DNA of 58,684 nucleotides, from NCBI GenBank assembly GCA_900314525.1, contig OMVN01000026.1, positions 1-58,684 on the forward strand, read 5' to 3'. The position numbers and the translations under genes are program-made. The DNA comes from an uncultured Eubacteriales bacterium (GTDB lineage: Bacteria; Bacillota; Clostridia; Lachnospirales; Lachnospiraceae). The notes beneath the pieces are model-generated. The model saw nothing but the letters and a program-made list of their open reading frames with translations. It searched no databases and had not been told where the DNA came from. Positions 28,853 through 37,788 of the stretch are shown here, piece by piece (position 1 is the stretch's first letter; every line of letters begins with the position of its first letter).

Positions 28853-30937
28853 TTATTCCCTAACCTTTTTTGGCTTAAATCCTAAACTTGTGTTAATAAT
28901 TACTTTATCAAATATCATAAAGAATGCAGGCAGTATAAATGAAACCATTATGAAACTTATTATTGCACCTCTTGCAAGCAAGATACACAGTGAACTAATC
29001 ATATCTATACTAGAATAAATACCTACACCAAATGTTGCTGCAAAGAAACTCATTGCACTTACAAATATTGACTGTACCGAACCATTAAGTGCACCTATTA
29101 TTGCTTCTTTCTTTTCTGCTCCATTATATCTTAATTTCTTATATTTATTACTCATGAGAATAGCATAATCTACAGTTGCACCTAACTGAATTGTTCCAAT
29201 AACGATAGATGCTATAAAAGGAAGTGTTGTATGTGTGTATGCTGGAATTCCCATATTTATAAATATTGCAGACTCAATTACAACTACCAAAATAACTGGT
29301 AAAGAAATTGATTTAAGCGAAATTGCAATTATCAAGAATACAAGAAGAATTGATACTGTACTAACTGTCTTGAAATCCTTATCAGTTATTGTAATCAGAT
29401 CCTTTGTACAAGGAGCCTCTCCAATTAACATTCCCTTGTCATCATATTTCTTAACGATACTCTTAATTTCTGATACCTGATTATTTACTTCATCTGATGC
29501 TGTCTTGTATTTTGACATTACCATTATTAGTTTGTACTTTCCACTGTCTAAAACTTTCTTATATTTTTCAGGAATAATATCTTTTGGAACTGCAGGTCCA
29601 ACAATGTTATCTAATCCTGCCACAGTCTTAACTCCGTCAACCTTCTCAACTTCTTTTATCATCTGTGCTGTCTGTTTTGATGATAACTCGCTGCTTGAAA
29701 GTATCATATGAGTTGCTCCAGTATTGAAGTCTTTCTCAAGTTTTGTATTTGCCTTAACACTCTCAAGTTTTTTTGGAAGTGTTCCTGCAAGATCGTAATA
29801 AACATCTGTGTGATTATATCCATATACCGCTGGTACCATAACAACTACAAATACGATTATAAATGCGATATATTTATTTGCTACGAATTTTCCAATCTTG
29901 CCCAGATCAGGCATTATAACTTTATGTCTTGTCTTCTCAATTGCGTTATCGAAAACAAGAATTAATGAAGGGAGAATTGTTACGCAAGATAAAACTCCAA
30001 AAATAACACCTTTCGCCATAACAATACCAAGGTCAAGACCAAGAGTAAATGTCATAAAGCACATTGCAATAAATCCTGCAATTGTTGTTGTTGAACTTCC
30101 TGCAACCGAACCAATTGTATTAGAAATGGCATGCCCCATTGCCCTTCCAGGTTCATTAGGGTATTTCTCTCTGTAATCCTGGTAGCTGTGCCACAGGAAA
30201 ATCGAGTAATCCAGTGTTGTTGCAAGCTGTAGAACTGCTGCAAGCGCCTGAGTAATAAATGAAATCTCTCCTCCAATAAAATTGGTACCCAGGTTATAGA
30301 TAATTGCCATTCCTATACTTAATAAGAAGAATACTGGTATAAGGAAGGAATCCATCGTAAGTGTAAGAATTACAGCTGTAAGAAGTGCTGCTATTCCTAC
30401 ATATACTACAGCCTCAGTCTTGCTTATCTCAGCTATATCATATACTACTGAAGACATTCCACTTAAGAAACACTGTCCTTTGGCTATTGATCTAATTTTT
30501 TCAATGCCTTTTAATGTCTCATCTGCTGATGATGAAGTATCAAACAAAACCATAAATATCTGGCTGTTATCCTTCTCATTCACAATTGCATTTTTAATTT
30601 TCTTAGGAACTGCATCCATTGGTATTGATAATTCCTTAAATGAATCATAACCAAGAACTGCTTTTACATGATCTACCTTTCCAATCTTTTCTTCTAACTT
30701 GGCAAGATCACTCTCCTTCATATTATCCACAACTACTACCGAAAATGCTCCCGTTCCGAATTCATCCACAAGAATATCCTGACCCTTCATTGTGTCGATA
30801 TTCTTTGGAAGATAAGAAAGTATATCGTAATTAATTCTTGTATTTAAATACGATATGCCGCAAGGAATCAGTAATAGAAAACTTAGTATTAAAATTGGTA
30901 TACGCAACTTAACAATTGTCTTTCCCAGCTTTAACAT
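28853..30937 (-). CDS. MMPL-family RND-type transporter
   Basis: The 694-residue product has the duplicated RND/MMPL layout: TM1 (residues 9-29), an extracellular domain (about 30-165), a six-helix block, a second extracellular domain (about 375-510) and a second helix block. MMPL-type motifs are seen in LATTLDYSIFLWHSYQDYR and LGATVDYAILMSNKYKKLR, with the Asp-Tyr pair of TM4 and TM10 that carries protons. It exports lipids or hydrophobic compounds in related systems; the substrate here is unknown. TetR-type operators overlap its promoter. Confidence 0.92.
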   Translation of the reverse strand: MLKLGKTIVKLRIPILILSFLLLIPCGISYLNTRINYDILSYLPKNIDTMKGQDILVDEFGTGAFSVVVVDNMKESDLAKLEEKIGKVDHVKAVLGYDSFKELSIPMDAVPKKIKNAIVNEKDNSQIFMVLFDTSSSADETLKGIEKIRSIAKGQCFLSGMSSVVYDIAEISKTEAVVYVGIAALLTAVILTLTMDSFLIPVFFLLSIGMAIIYNLGTNFIGGEISFITQALAAVLQLATTLDYSIFLWHSYQDYREKYPNEPGRAMGHAISNTIGSVAGSSTTTIAGFIAMCFMTFTLGLDLGIVMAKGVIFGVLSCVTILPSLILVFDNAIEKTRHKVIMPDLGKIGKFVANKYIAFIIVFVVVMVPAVYGYNHTDVYYDLAGTLPKKLESVKANTKLEKDFNTGATHMILSSSELSSKQTAQMIKEVEKVDGVKTVAGLDNIVGPAVPKDIIPEKYKKVLDSGKYKLIMVMSKYKTASDEVNNQVSEIKSIVKKYDDKGMLIGEAPCTKDLITITDKDFKTVSTVSILLVFLIIAISLKSISLPVILVVVIESAIFINMGIPAYTHTTLPFIASIVIGTIQLGATVDYAILMSNKYKKLRYNGAEKKEAIIGALNGSVQSIFVSAMSFFAATFGVGIYSSIDMISSLCILLARGAIISFIMVSFILPAFFMIFDKVIINTSLGFKPKKVRE

Positions 30938-30961
30938 ATTCTCACTCCTTTTTATTTTTTA

Positions 30962-30990
30962 TTGACCAATGGTCATTTTCTTGATACAAT
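30962..30990 (+). promoter_or_regulatory. Promoter of the TetR gene
   Basis: TTGACC (30962-30967), a 17-base spacer and TACAAT (30985-30990). Its -35 overlaps operator 1. Confidence 0.7.
30963..30975. promoter_or_regulatory. TetR operator 1
   Basis: A perfect 13-bp palindrome TGACCAATGGTCA centred at 30969. It covers the -35 region of the tetR promoter and the start region of the MMPL transcript. Confidence 0.85.
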
Positions 30991-31018
30991 ATATAACACA
31001 AAACTGACCACTGGTCAA
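30990..31018 (-). promoter_or_regulatory. Promoter of the MMPL operon
   Basis: On the minus strand TTGACC (31013-31018), a 17-base spacer and TATATA (30990-30995). Its -35 overlaps operator 2, and its -10 shares a base with the -10 of the opposing promoter. Confidence 0.65.
31005..31017. promoter_or_regulatory. TetR operator 2
   Basis: A second 13-bp palindrome TGACCACTGGTCA centred at 31011, 42 bp (four helical turns) from operator 1, differing only at the central base and its neighbour. Confidence 0.85.
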
Positions 31019-31086
31019 TAGCATTTTTGTTATTTATTATTATTTTATTTTATTGTATTATTAGTATTTATTAGATATGAAAGGAA

Positions 31087-31695
31087 ATGGTTTTTGTGAA
31101 TAAACTAGAACTTAATAAGAAGATAAAGAGGGATTCCCTTTTAGAATCTGCTTTTTCATTATTTACTTCAAAAGGAATAAATAAAACTTCTATTTCTGAT
31201 ATCGTGCAGCAATCAGGTATTGCAAAAGGCACGTTTTACCTTTATTTTAAGGATAAATATGATTTAAGAAATATGCTTATTGCAAAAAAGGCCTGCCAGC
31301 TTTTTAGAAAAGCTGATGATGAACTGTTAAAAACTGACATAGACAATATTTTTGATGAAGTTATTTTTATAGTAAACAGTTTAATAAACCAGTTATGCGC
31401 TAATCCCTCACTACTTGCATTCATATCCAAAAATTTAAGCTGGGGAGTTTTCAAGACTTCACTTATTAATCCTGTAGATGATGATGAACTTTATTTCTAT
31501 AATATATATACAAGAGTAACCAACCGTGTGGATGTAAAATTTAAAGATCCAGAAATCATGCTATTTATGATAACTGAACTTGTGAGTAGCACATGCTACA
31601 GTTCAATCTTATATTCTGAACCCGTAGATATTGAATCCCTAAAACCTTACCTTTTTGATTCGGTTAGAGGTATTATGAAAAGGCACCAGATTTAA
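31087..31695 (+). CDS. TetR-family repressor of the MMPL operon
   Basis: The 202-residue product has an N-terminal TetR helix-turn-helix: LLESAFSLFTSKGINKTSISDIVQQSGIAKGTFYLYFKDKYDL. The C-terminal ligand domain is divergent. Divergent placement and the paired palindromes suggest it represses itself and the MMPL genes until a ligand binds. The start could be this ATG or the GTG three codons later (31096), which has a better spacing to AAAGGA. Confidence 0.93.
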   Translation: MVFVNKLELNKKIKRDSLLESAFSLFTSKGINKTSISDIVQQSGIAKGTFYLYFKDKYDLRNMLIAKKACQLFRKADDELLKTDIDNIFDEVIFIVNSLINQLCANPSLLAFISKNLSWGVFKTSLINPVDDDELYFYNIYTRVTNRVDVKFKDPEIMLFMITELVSSTCYSSILYSEPVDIESLKPYLFDSVRGIMKRHQI

Positions 31696-31699
31696 AACT

Positions 31700-31737
31700 A
31701 TCCATATCACTCTCGAAACTGTGATATGGATTTTTTT
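31700..31737 (+). terminator. Terminator of the TetR gene
   Basis: A perfect 11-bp stem (31700-31710 with 31721-31731) is followed by seven Ts. Confidence 0.92.
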
Positions 31738-31891
31738 GTCATTTTTTTCGCAATATTAGTTATTAATTCTTTGTTCTTGCTAATATTCAGTTAAAATATG
31801 AGCAAAGGCCATACATTTATGACATATTATTCATCTTTCTTTATTTAAAGTATAATTTCTTTATAATATTAATAAGGAAAGAGGTTATATT

Positions 31892-32218
31892 ATGATTTTA
31901 CCAATTGAAGAAATCCCCTCAAGGATAAAGTATTTATATAGGAAGAACTTTAAAAATCTCAGTGATTTTGCCAAAGCCTGTGGTATTCCATACACCACGT
32001 TAGACTGCATAATAAAAAGAGGGTCTATACCCTCCCTAAAAAATCTTTATAAAATATGTGCTTGTTTAAACATTGAAATGGCTGATTTTCTAAAAAGCTA
32101 TGAACCTCATGTTTTTGTACTAGACGAGACCTCAAGGGAGATTATAAAAATGTACGACCTGCTCCCTGAGAGAAAGAAAGAATTATTAGTTTCATATCTA
32201 CGTGGACTTTTAGAATAA
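31892..32218 (+). CDS. XRE-type helix-turn-helix protein
   Basis: A 108-residue protein with an N-terminal Cro/C1-type HTH (about residues 9-65: NLSDFAKACGIPYTTLDCIIKRGSIPSLKNLYKICACLNIEMADF). A short C-terminal helix pair (MYDLLPERKKELLVSYLRGLLE) is probably for dimerisation, as in phage-type regulators. The ATG has AAAGAGG upstream. It stands alone, so its targets are unknown. Confidence 0.85.
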   Translation: MILPIEEIPSRIKYLYRKNFKNLSDFAKACGIPYTTLDCIIKRGSIPSLKNLYKICACLNIEMADFLKSYEPHVFVLDETSREIIKMYDLLPERKKELLVSYLRGLLE

Positions 32219-32243
32219 AAAAAGGACCAAATCTTTGGTCCTT
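32215..32243 (-). terminator. Terminator of the tRNA-Cys transcript
   Basis: The stem AAGGACCAAA/TTTGGTCCTT (about 32222-32243) is followed by seven Ts on the minus strand, directly after the tRNA 3' end. It also overlaps the stop of the convergent XRE gene. Confidence 0.88.
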
Positions 32244-32246
32244 AAA

Positions 32247-32317
32247 AGGCGAGTACCAGATTCGAACTGGTGATGACGGTGTTGCAGACCGGAGCCTTAC
32301 CACTTGGCTAACTCGCC
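32247..32317 (-). tRNA. tRNA-Cys (anticodon GCA)
   Basis: A complete 71-nt cloverleaf: acceptor GGCGAGT/ACTCGCC, anticodon stem-loop with GCA, T-arm ACCAG-TTCGAAT-CTGGT, discriminator T. CCA is not encoded. It is the only tRNA outside the right-hand cluster and has its own promoter and terminator. Confidence 0.97.
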
Positions 32318-32349
32318 ACATCTTGTCAGCAATGACTGACAACGTGTTT

Positions 32350-32378
32350 ATTATAGCAATGTCCTTGTATTTCGTCAA
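32350..32378 (-). promoter_or_regulatory. Promoter of tRNA-Cys
   Basis: On the minus strand TTGACG (32373-32378), a 17-base spacer and TATAAT (32350-32355). A 7-bp hairpin (32323-32329 with 32336-32342) lies between it and the tRNA 5' end. Confidence 0.85.
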
Positions 32379-32386
32379 GCTTTTTT

Positions 32387-33073
32387 TTATTTTAGTCTTA
32401 AATTCCATAATATATTATTATTATATATAAAACTAAGGATTTTATTACTATTAATTGCGGCTAAAATTTCTCTGCCTGTATGTGTACTTGTGAATGCTGT
32501 GAGGAGTATGCAGAGTACCCATATAATTACTATTCCCTCTAATAATCCAACACATCCACCTGTAATCTTATTCACATCTTTTATTACAGGAAGCCTGCTT
32601 ATTACATTAAGCATTTCCGAAATAACTTTGAGTCCAATAGTGAGTATTATAAATATTATAACAAATGAAATTGCCTTTATTAGCATATCTGTAAGAGCTC
32701 TAGCAATATAGTCATTAAAGTTTGATGCTTCCATCTGTGATTTAACCAAATCCGTATTGTTTTTCTTTAGGCTCTTTTTAATACTCTTTGGAAGCGAAAG
32801 TTTATCTATTGCCTGATCCTGCAAATCTTTTGTTATTGTCTCTTCATGAATGTTCTGATCCACATATTTTACCATCTTTTTGTGAATATTTTCATATATA
32901 TTTGTGTTATGCTTTATAAAATATCTGGTGGGACCTGACAAAAAAACTCCGCCGGAAAATGATACCACAGTAATTGCTACTGATAGGATTATTTTCATAA
33001 TACCTTTTTTATATCCCATCATAAATGTTGTATAAAGTATAAGTGCCACTATAATTAATAATGCTATTTCCAT
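32387..33073 (-). CDS. CvpA-family membrane protein
   Basis: The 228-residue product has four hydrophobic helices in the CvpA arrangement: two near the N terminus (residues 3-50), then a charged loop with an amphipathic region (about 55-135), then two more (about 135-200). It carries the GYKKGIMKIILS and GGCVGLLEGIVIIWVLC patterns of the family. Members act in colicin V production or cell-envelope stress; the role here is unknown. It is 16 bp downstream of the DUF5711 gene. Confidence 0.8.
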   Translation of the reverse strand: MEIALLIIVALILYTTFMMGYKKGIMKIILSVAITVVSFSGGVFLSGPTRYFIKHNTNIYENIHKKMVKYVDQNIHEETITKDLQDQAIDKLSLPKSIKKSLKKNNTDLVKSQMEASNFNDYIARALTDMLIKAISFVIIFIILTIGLKVISEMLNVISRLPVIKDVNKITGGCVGLLEGIVIIWVLCILLTAFTSTHTGREILAAINSNKILSFIYNNNILWNLRLK

Positions 33074-33089
33074 ATTACTCCTGTCTATC

Positions 33090-34229
33090 CTATTTCAGTT
33101 TTATCTTCTCGTATTTATTTTCATGAACTACATAATACACATTGTCCTCTACAGGCTCTACATCCGCGATATCTGTTCCGATTTCTTTATTAAATCTCTG
33201 TTTTCCTGAGAAAGAATACATCATGCATCTTGTTTTGTCATTCATAACCACATTCTCATCTGCAAATTTTATTCCCGAAAAGTCAAAATTAATTTTTATT
33301 GCACACTCTTCATTTCCTTTTAAATCATACACTTTAAGCAAATGATTGTATTTCTGGCTGTTGCTTTTAAATACTATTCCTATATTTTTTTCATTATGAA
33401 ATACTGATTCTATCTCTTCTTTTAATTTAGTTTCATATACAAGTTTTGGTTTTTCATCAATATCATATATCGAAAATCTGTTATCACCAAATGCAGCCAC
33501 AGTATTATTATCAATAAATTTAACCTTAGGTACAAGTGTGTCATCGTACTGATTAAATCCGCCAACTATTCTGTCTACTTCATTTTTTCCAACTGATGAG
33601 TAATTGTAAAATACGACTTTAGAGTGAGCCTGTCCCTCTGATATTGACAGATATGAAGCAACAAGTTTGTTTGAATCGTCCGATATTGATATAGATACAG
33701 GATATCCATCCCCCTCTACGACAGTTCTTCCGCTTACTAATCTATCTCCGTTCTTATCATAAAGTTCTATATAATTTGCTGTTCCATCGTCTAGGATTGC
33801 GGCAACAACTCCTTTTTTTGAAACTGTTACTCCCACAACAGCACAAGTTGCTGTGATGTCATAACCTTTTCCTGATCCATTTATGAGACATATATTAGTA
33901 GTATTTCTGTCTGCCACAACAATATAAGTGCCTCTTACATCAAGAATCGGAGAAGACATCTGGAATGCTTTGTTAAATACTTCTTTTCCATCACGGTAAA
34001 AAGACAGGCCATCTCCGTCATATCTAATAATTCCATCTTTAAAACTCTCGTATCTCGCCGATGATATACTCTCGAATTTTTTTTCTGATATTATCTCGTA
34101 TTTCTTATATACCTTATTTTTCTCCCTGTTAATAATAATAATGCAGGTAACTGCAAATACAATTATAAGCAGAACAGGTATTATTATTCTCTTTTTTCTC
34201 CATATATAAAAGAATATATTATTTTGCAT
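33090..34229 (-). CDS. DUF5711-type membrane-anchored beta-propeller-like protein
   Basis: The 379-residue product has an N-terminal anchor (about residues 13-34) and then an extracellular domain of repeated beta strands that looks like a propeller (repeats such as DGDGLSFYRDGKEVF, KNGDRLVSGRTVVEGDGYPVSISISDDSNKLVASY). The length and N terminus fit DUF5711. No catalytic motif is visible. It is followed by CvpA and preceded by the MPN-LysM protein on the same strand, which suggests a shared envelope function. Confidence 0.65.
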   Translation of the reverse strand: MQNNIFFYIWRKKRIIIPVLLIIVFAVTCIIIINREKNKVYKKYEIISEKKFESISSARYESFKDGIIRYDGDGLSFYRDGKEVFNKAFQMSSPILDVRGTYIVVADRNTTNICLINGSGKGYDITATCAVVGVTVSKKGVVAAILDDGTANYIELYDKNGDRLVSGRTVVEGDGYPVSISISDDSNKLVASYLSISEGQAHSKVVFYNYSSVGKNEVDRIVGGFNQYDDTLVPKVKFIDNNTVAAFGDNRFSIYDIDEKPKLVYETKLKEEIESVFHNEKNIGIVFKSNSQKYNHLLKVYDLKGNEECAIKINFDFSGIKFADENVVMNDKTRCMMYSFSGKQRFNKEIGTDIADVEPVEDNVYYVVHENKYEKIKLK

Positions 34230-34286
34230 TATCCTTTTCCTTTCGTATTCAGATGAATAGCTTAAAGTATATCACACTATCATTTT

Positions 34287-35525
34287 TTATGGAAGTATAA
34301 GTATATCTCCCTCTGTTATTTTATCATCATTTTCACCCATATGATTTTCCTGTCTGATTCGGCCTATCATATCAATATTTCCGTAAATATGCTTGCTTAT
34401 TGAATATAGCGAATCTCCGGCTTTTACTTCATATGTTCTTTTCTGAGGCTCTATCTGTGCTACTGGCTTAAACTCTGTCTGTGTTTCCACCTGTGTCTGT
34501 GTTTCTGCATTTTGTGTCTCAACTGCCTGTGTTTCATCTTCATTCCCAGACACTGCCACTTGCGTAAGTTCCTCCTGCTCCCAGAGTGCGGTTTCATCAG
34601 TCTCCTTTTCTGCAATTGTGGAGGTTTCTGGTATTATCTCTGATTCAGATATATTTCCAGAAGTAGTAACTGCCTTGGTATTGCTCTCCTTTTCGTCGGA
34701 TATGGCAGCATTTACTGCTCTTGTAAATCTTCCTTCTAAGTCATTTAATTTTCCCTTTGTGTGCATAAGTGCAACTGCAAGTGTTAATACCGCCACAACC
34801 AAAACAGTAGAAGCCGAATAATTAAATACCGGGATTTTCTTTATTTTGGTGTTACTTTCACTTTTAGGTTCCAGTTCTTTTTCAGGTTTTTTGTATAAAA
34901 TTTTATGTACCTTGGCATTTATGGTTTTTCTTCCTTCAACGGTTTCCTCTGCTTTATCCTCATTCATAATCATATATGACTGCATGTCCCCGTTTTTCTC
35001 ATAATAAATGTAGTGCCCACCGCATTTTTTTAATTCTCCGTTTTCATAAGCAAAAAATGTATCTTCGCATTCGGCTCTGTCAATTAGAAAACACACCTTA
35101 TTATTTCCAGCAAAATGATCTAGATGAATTTTTGTAATCATCGCCATGTCGTTTGCAATAATTCCAGGTGTAGATAAAAACCATCCAACAACCTCTACAT
35201 TTTCAAAATATGTCTTTATGTCTTCGTAAATCCCAGTCCACACATCCTCATCAAATAATACTTCATTATCTATGGCTGGTTTAGCAAGAACTGCACCTTC
35301 TATGAATAAATATGTATTTTCTCCCTTTCTGCCGAAATTTCCAAGCAGAACTCCATATTTGTAATCCTTGCAATTAAAATGTTTTACGAAAGACATTACA
35401 AAATCTTCTACATAAATTTTTCTCTTATCTTCTGTGGCATCCCCTATCTGCCTGACATTTTTTGGCAACCTGATTTCCCCTGATGTTTCTTCGTCATCAT
35501 GTCCCTGATAAATTACTTCGATCAC
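34287..35525 (-). CDS. MPN-like domain, TM helix and LysM protein
   Basis: The 412-residue product has an N-terminal domain (about residues 35-190) that resembles the MPN/JAB fold: a YGVLLGNFGRKGENTYLFIEGAV strand pair and a VEVVGWFLSTPGIIANDMAM segment. The JAMM ligands (HxHP...SxxD) are not kept: GWFLSTPG (114-121) has Leu and Thr for the two His. A membrane helix at about 237-256 separates it from a Glu/Thr-rich linker and a C-terminal LysM domain (about 365-412, AGDSLYSISKHIYGN). The first half is therefore cytoplasmic and the LysM outside. It starts at GTG with AAAGGGGAG upstream. Confidence 0.7.
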   Translation of the reverse strand: MIEVIYQGHDDEETSGEIRLPKNVRQIGDATEDKRKIYVEDFVMSFVKHFNCKDYKYGVLLGNFGRKGENTYLFIEGAVLAKPAIDNEVLFDEDVWTGIYEDIKTYFENVEVVGWFLSTPGIIANDMAMITKIHLDHFAGNNKVCFLIDRAECEDTFFAYENGELKKCGGHYIYYEKNGDMQSYMIMNEDKAEETVEGRKTINAKVHKILYKKPEKELEPKSESNTKIKKIPVFNYSASTVLVVAVLTLAVALMHTKGKLNDLEGRFTRAVNAAISDEKESNTKAVTTSGNISESEIIPETSTIAEKETDETALWEQEELTQVAVSGNEDETQAVETQNAETQTQVETQTEFKPVAQIEPQKRTYEVKAGDSLYSISKHIYGNIDMIGRIRQENHMGENDDKITEGDILILP

Positions 35526-35632
35526 TTATTAGCTCCCCTTTCGCTATTAATTTCGTATATATATTAGCATAAGGCGAGCACAAAAAATGTCGAATCATAT
35601 TTGATTATTACAAAAACTTTTCTACAAAAAAA

Positions 35633-36712
35633 CTATTTTTTTGCAAGTTCAATTGCTTCTTTTATATCTTTTGCCTGTCCTTCATTTATTGAAGTTATGA
35701 GTTTTTTGATTCCATCACAAGTTAATATATTCTCAGGAATAAATTCTCCATATTCTGCAATTATTTTATCAGAAGCTGTAATTTCTTCATTTTTCTTCTC
35801 AAGTTCTGTCTTATTTTTTTCTATATCATCATTATTGCTGCTTATTATAGGTTCGTATTTTTCACTGACTGATTTGAGAATATCCTCTTTTTTCTCATTT
35901 TCAAATTCTTCTGATTTTCTATCTCTCTCTTCATGAAGCCTCTCAAGTTCATCTGATTTCTTCTGAATTTCGTCATCAAAACTATCAAGATTATACTTGC
36001 TTTCGTCGTTGTCTAATTTAATATTTTTCTTTATAGCTTTGATCTTCTCTGAATTATCAGATATCTTGTCCCTGTACTCTCGCATTGCTTCTAATGTTCC
36101 ATTGTCTTTATCCTTGGTAAGGAGCAGTATGGTAATAAATACTGTAATAACGATTACATCAATTGCAATGAATAGAAGAATTTCAAAGAACCAGAAAACA
36201 TCTGTACATTTAACAATTATTAATGGAATTATAATTAAAGTGAAAATAAATACAGCCATCTTTATCAATACCTGTTTCATTCCCTGAGTACAGTACATGG
36301 TATAAAACCACGAAGAATCACAATATGATGGAAGATCATTTTCTTTTAATGTTTTCCTTATTGTCCTATGATATTCTCTGTTTTCATTAACAAGATCTTT
36401 AGTTTCATTAGTAATCCTGTCCTTGATTCCCCTCTGTTTAGCCTTGTTTCTGTTGCTCTTTATTTTTTTTATCTCCGACTCTGTCTGTCCTATTTTGGTA
36501 ACTTCCTCAGAAATATATTCTTCTTTTGCTTTTGCAACATCATCAATTTTAGCCTTTTCATATTCTTTTTTGCTATCCTCTAATGTTCTTTCTAATTTTT
36601 TTCCATTTGAAGAAATCTCTTTTAATTCCTTTTTTAGTGCTTCTCTTTTATTCAATTCGTCAAGTATTTCATTTAATTTTTCAGTTCCCTGATTTAGTAT
36701 TTCTTCTCCCAT
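35633..36712 (-). CDS. Coiled coil - two TM - coiled coil protein
   Basis: The 359-residue product has a Lys/Glu-rich coiled coil (about residues 1-120), two adjacent membrane helices (about 147-168 and 172-195), and a second Glu/Lys-rich coiled coil (about 205-330). Both coils would be on the cytoplasmic side. I know no family with this symmetric layout. The ATG has AAGGAGGACAC upstream, and it follows the EIIC gene by 11 bp. Confidence 0.65.
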   Translation of the reverse strand: MGEEILNQGTEKLNEILDELNKREALKKELKEISSNGKKLERTLEDSKKEYEKAKIDDVAKAKEEYISEEVTKIGQTESEIKKIKSNRNKAKQRGIKDRITNETKDLVNENREYHRTIRKTLKENDLPSYCDSSWFYTMYCTQGMKQVLIKMAVFIFTLIIIPLIIVKCTDVFWFFEILLFIAIDVIVITVFITILLLTKDKDNGTLEAMREYRDKISDNSEKIKAIKKNIKLDNDESKYNLDSFDDEIQKKSDELERLHEERDRKSEEFENEKKEDILKSVSEKYEPIISSNNDDIEKNKTELEKKNEEITASDKIIAEYGEFIPENILTCDGIKKLITSINEGQAKDIKEAIELAKK

Positions 36713-36723
36713 GTGTCCTCCTT

Positions 36724-37767
36724 CTATGATGTCTGTATATACATATCCCCGTCTTTTATCAGTTGTAAGTGTTTAAATCCCTTTGTTATAAAGAAAGTAA
36801 TCAGACCCGGCAAAACAAAATGCATTAATATAATCTCTATTACTGCAACTGTATTTGATACGTTATTGGCAGTCATTGCGCTGTATGTATTTAACTGTCC
36901 AATAATTCCAAGACTCCCTACACCTACGTAAGATGGTTTACATACCATCTTAAGTACCCCGCTGGATATTGGGCCAAGAATGGCACTTGCAATAATCGGT
37001 GGAAGCCATATTAATGGTCTCTTCATTATATTAGGAAGCTGTAACATTGAAGTTCCTAAGCCCTGTGCTATAAGTCCCTCAAATTTGTTGTCGTTGTAAC
37101 TTGCAACTGCAAATCCAACCATCTGACAACAGCAGCCCACAGTAGCAGCCCCTAGAGCCAGTCCCGAAATGTTGAATGACATCAGTATAGCTGCAGAGCT
37201 AAATGGAAGAGTTATCAACATTCCCATAAATACTGATACAATAATTCCACCAATTATTGGACTATTGTCCACATTTATTGTTATAAGATTTCCAAGCCAT
37301 CTTGTAAATTTTGTTATGTACTGACCAAGGAATACTCCCATAACTCCACCTGTTAATATTGACAAAACTGGAGTTATCAAAATACCTGCCTTTGTTCTTT
37401 CAAATATGAGATGTCCTACCTCTATTGCAATATACGCAGCAATAAATGCACTAAGTGGCTCCCCTGGATTTCCAAAAACAAAAGCTGATGTTTTATACAT
37501 CTCCGGAAATGCACCAATCATTCCTGTAAGCGCTGCCGCTATCGTAACAAAAGGTGATTCTTTTAATTTTGAGGCAACCCCCACTCCTATTCCTGCACCT
37601 GTAATTGTCTTTGCAATATTAGCTGCAAAATTTAAATAGCTGCTCAAGTCTCCCTTTGCCCAAATAGAAAGCTGTCCTAAAATTGTTCCAAGAATTAACG
37701 TGCAGAATATTCCAAGGCTCATTCCCCCAAGCCCATCTATAAAAAATCTTTTTAAATATTTTTTCAA
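36724..37767 (-). CDS. PTS EIIC-type membrane protein (PfoR family)
   Basis: The 347-residue product has about ten membrane helices rich in Gly and Ser and matches the PTS_EIIC_2/PfoR-type family, with ITGAGIGVGVASKLKESPFVTIAA, PVLSILTGGVMGVFLG and ALGAATVGCCCQMVGFAV. No EIIA or EIIB domain or gene is nearby, so either it uses others or it has a regulatory role like PfoR. The TTG start has GGAG six bases upstream. Confidence 0.75.
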   Translation of the reverse strand: MKKYLKRFFIDGLGGMSLGIFCTLILGTILGQLSIWAKGDLSSYLNFAANIAKTITGAGIGVGVASKLKESPFVTIAAALTGMIGAFPEMYKTSAFVFGNPGEPLSAFIAAYIAIEVGHLIFERTKAGILITPVLSILTGGVMGVFLGQYITKFTRWLGNLITINVDNSPIIGGIIVSVFMGMLITLPFSSAAILMSFNISGLALGAATVGCCCQMVGFAVASYNDNKFEGLIAQGLGTSMLQLPNIMKRPLIWLPPIIASAILGPISSGVLKMVCKPSYVGVGSLGIIGQLNTYSAMTANNVSNTVAVIEIILMHFVLPGLITFFITKGFKHLQLIKDGDMYIQTS

Positions 37768-37788
37768 TGTTGTCTCCGTTTCCTCTCG

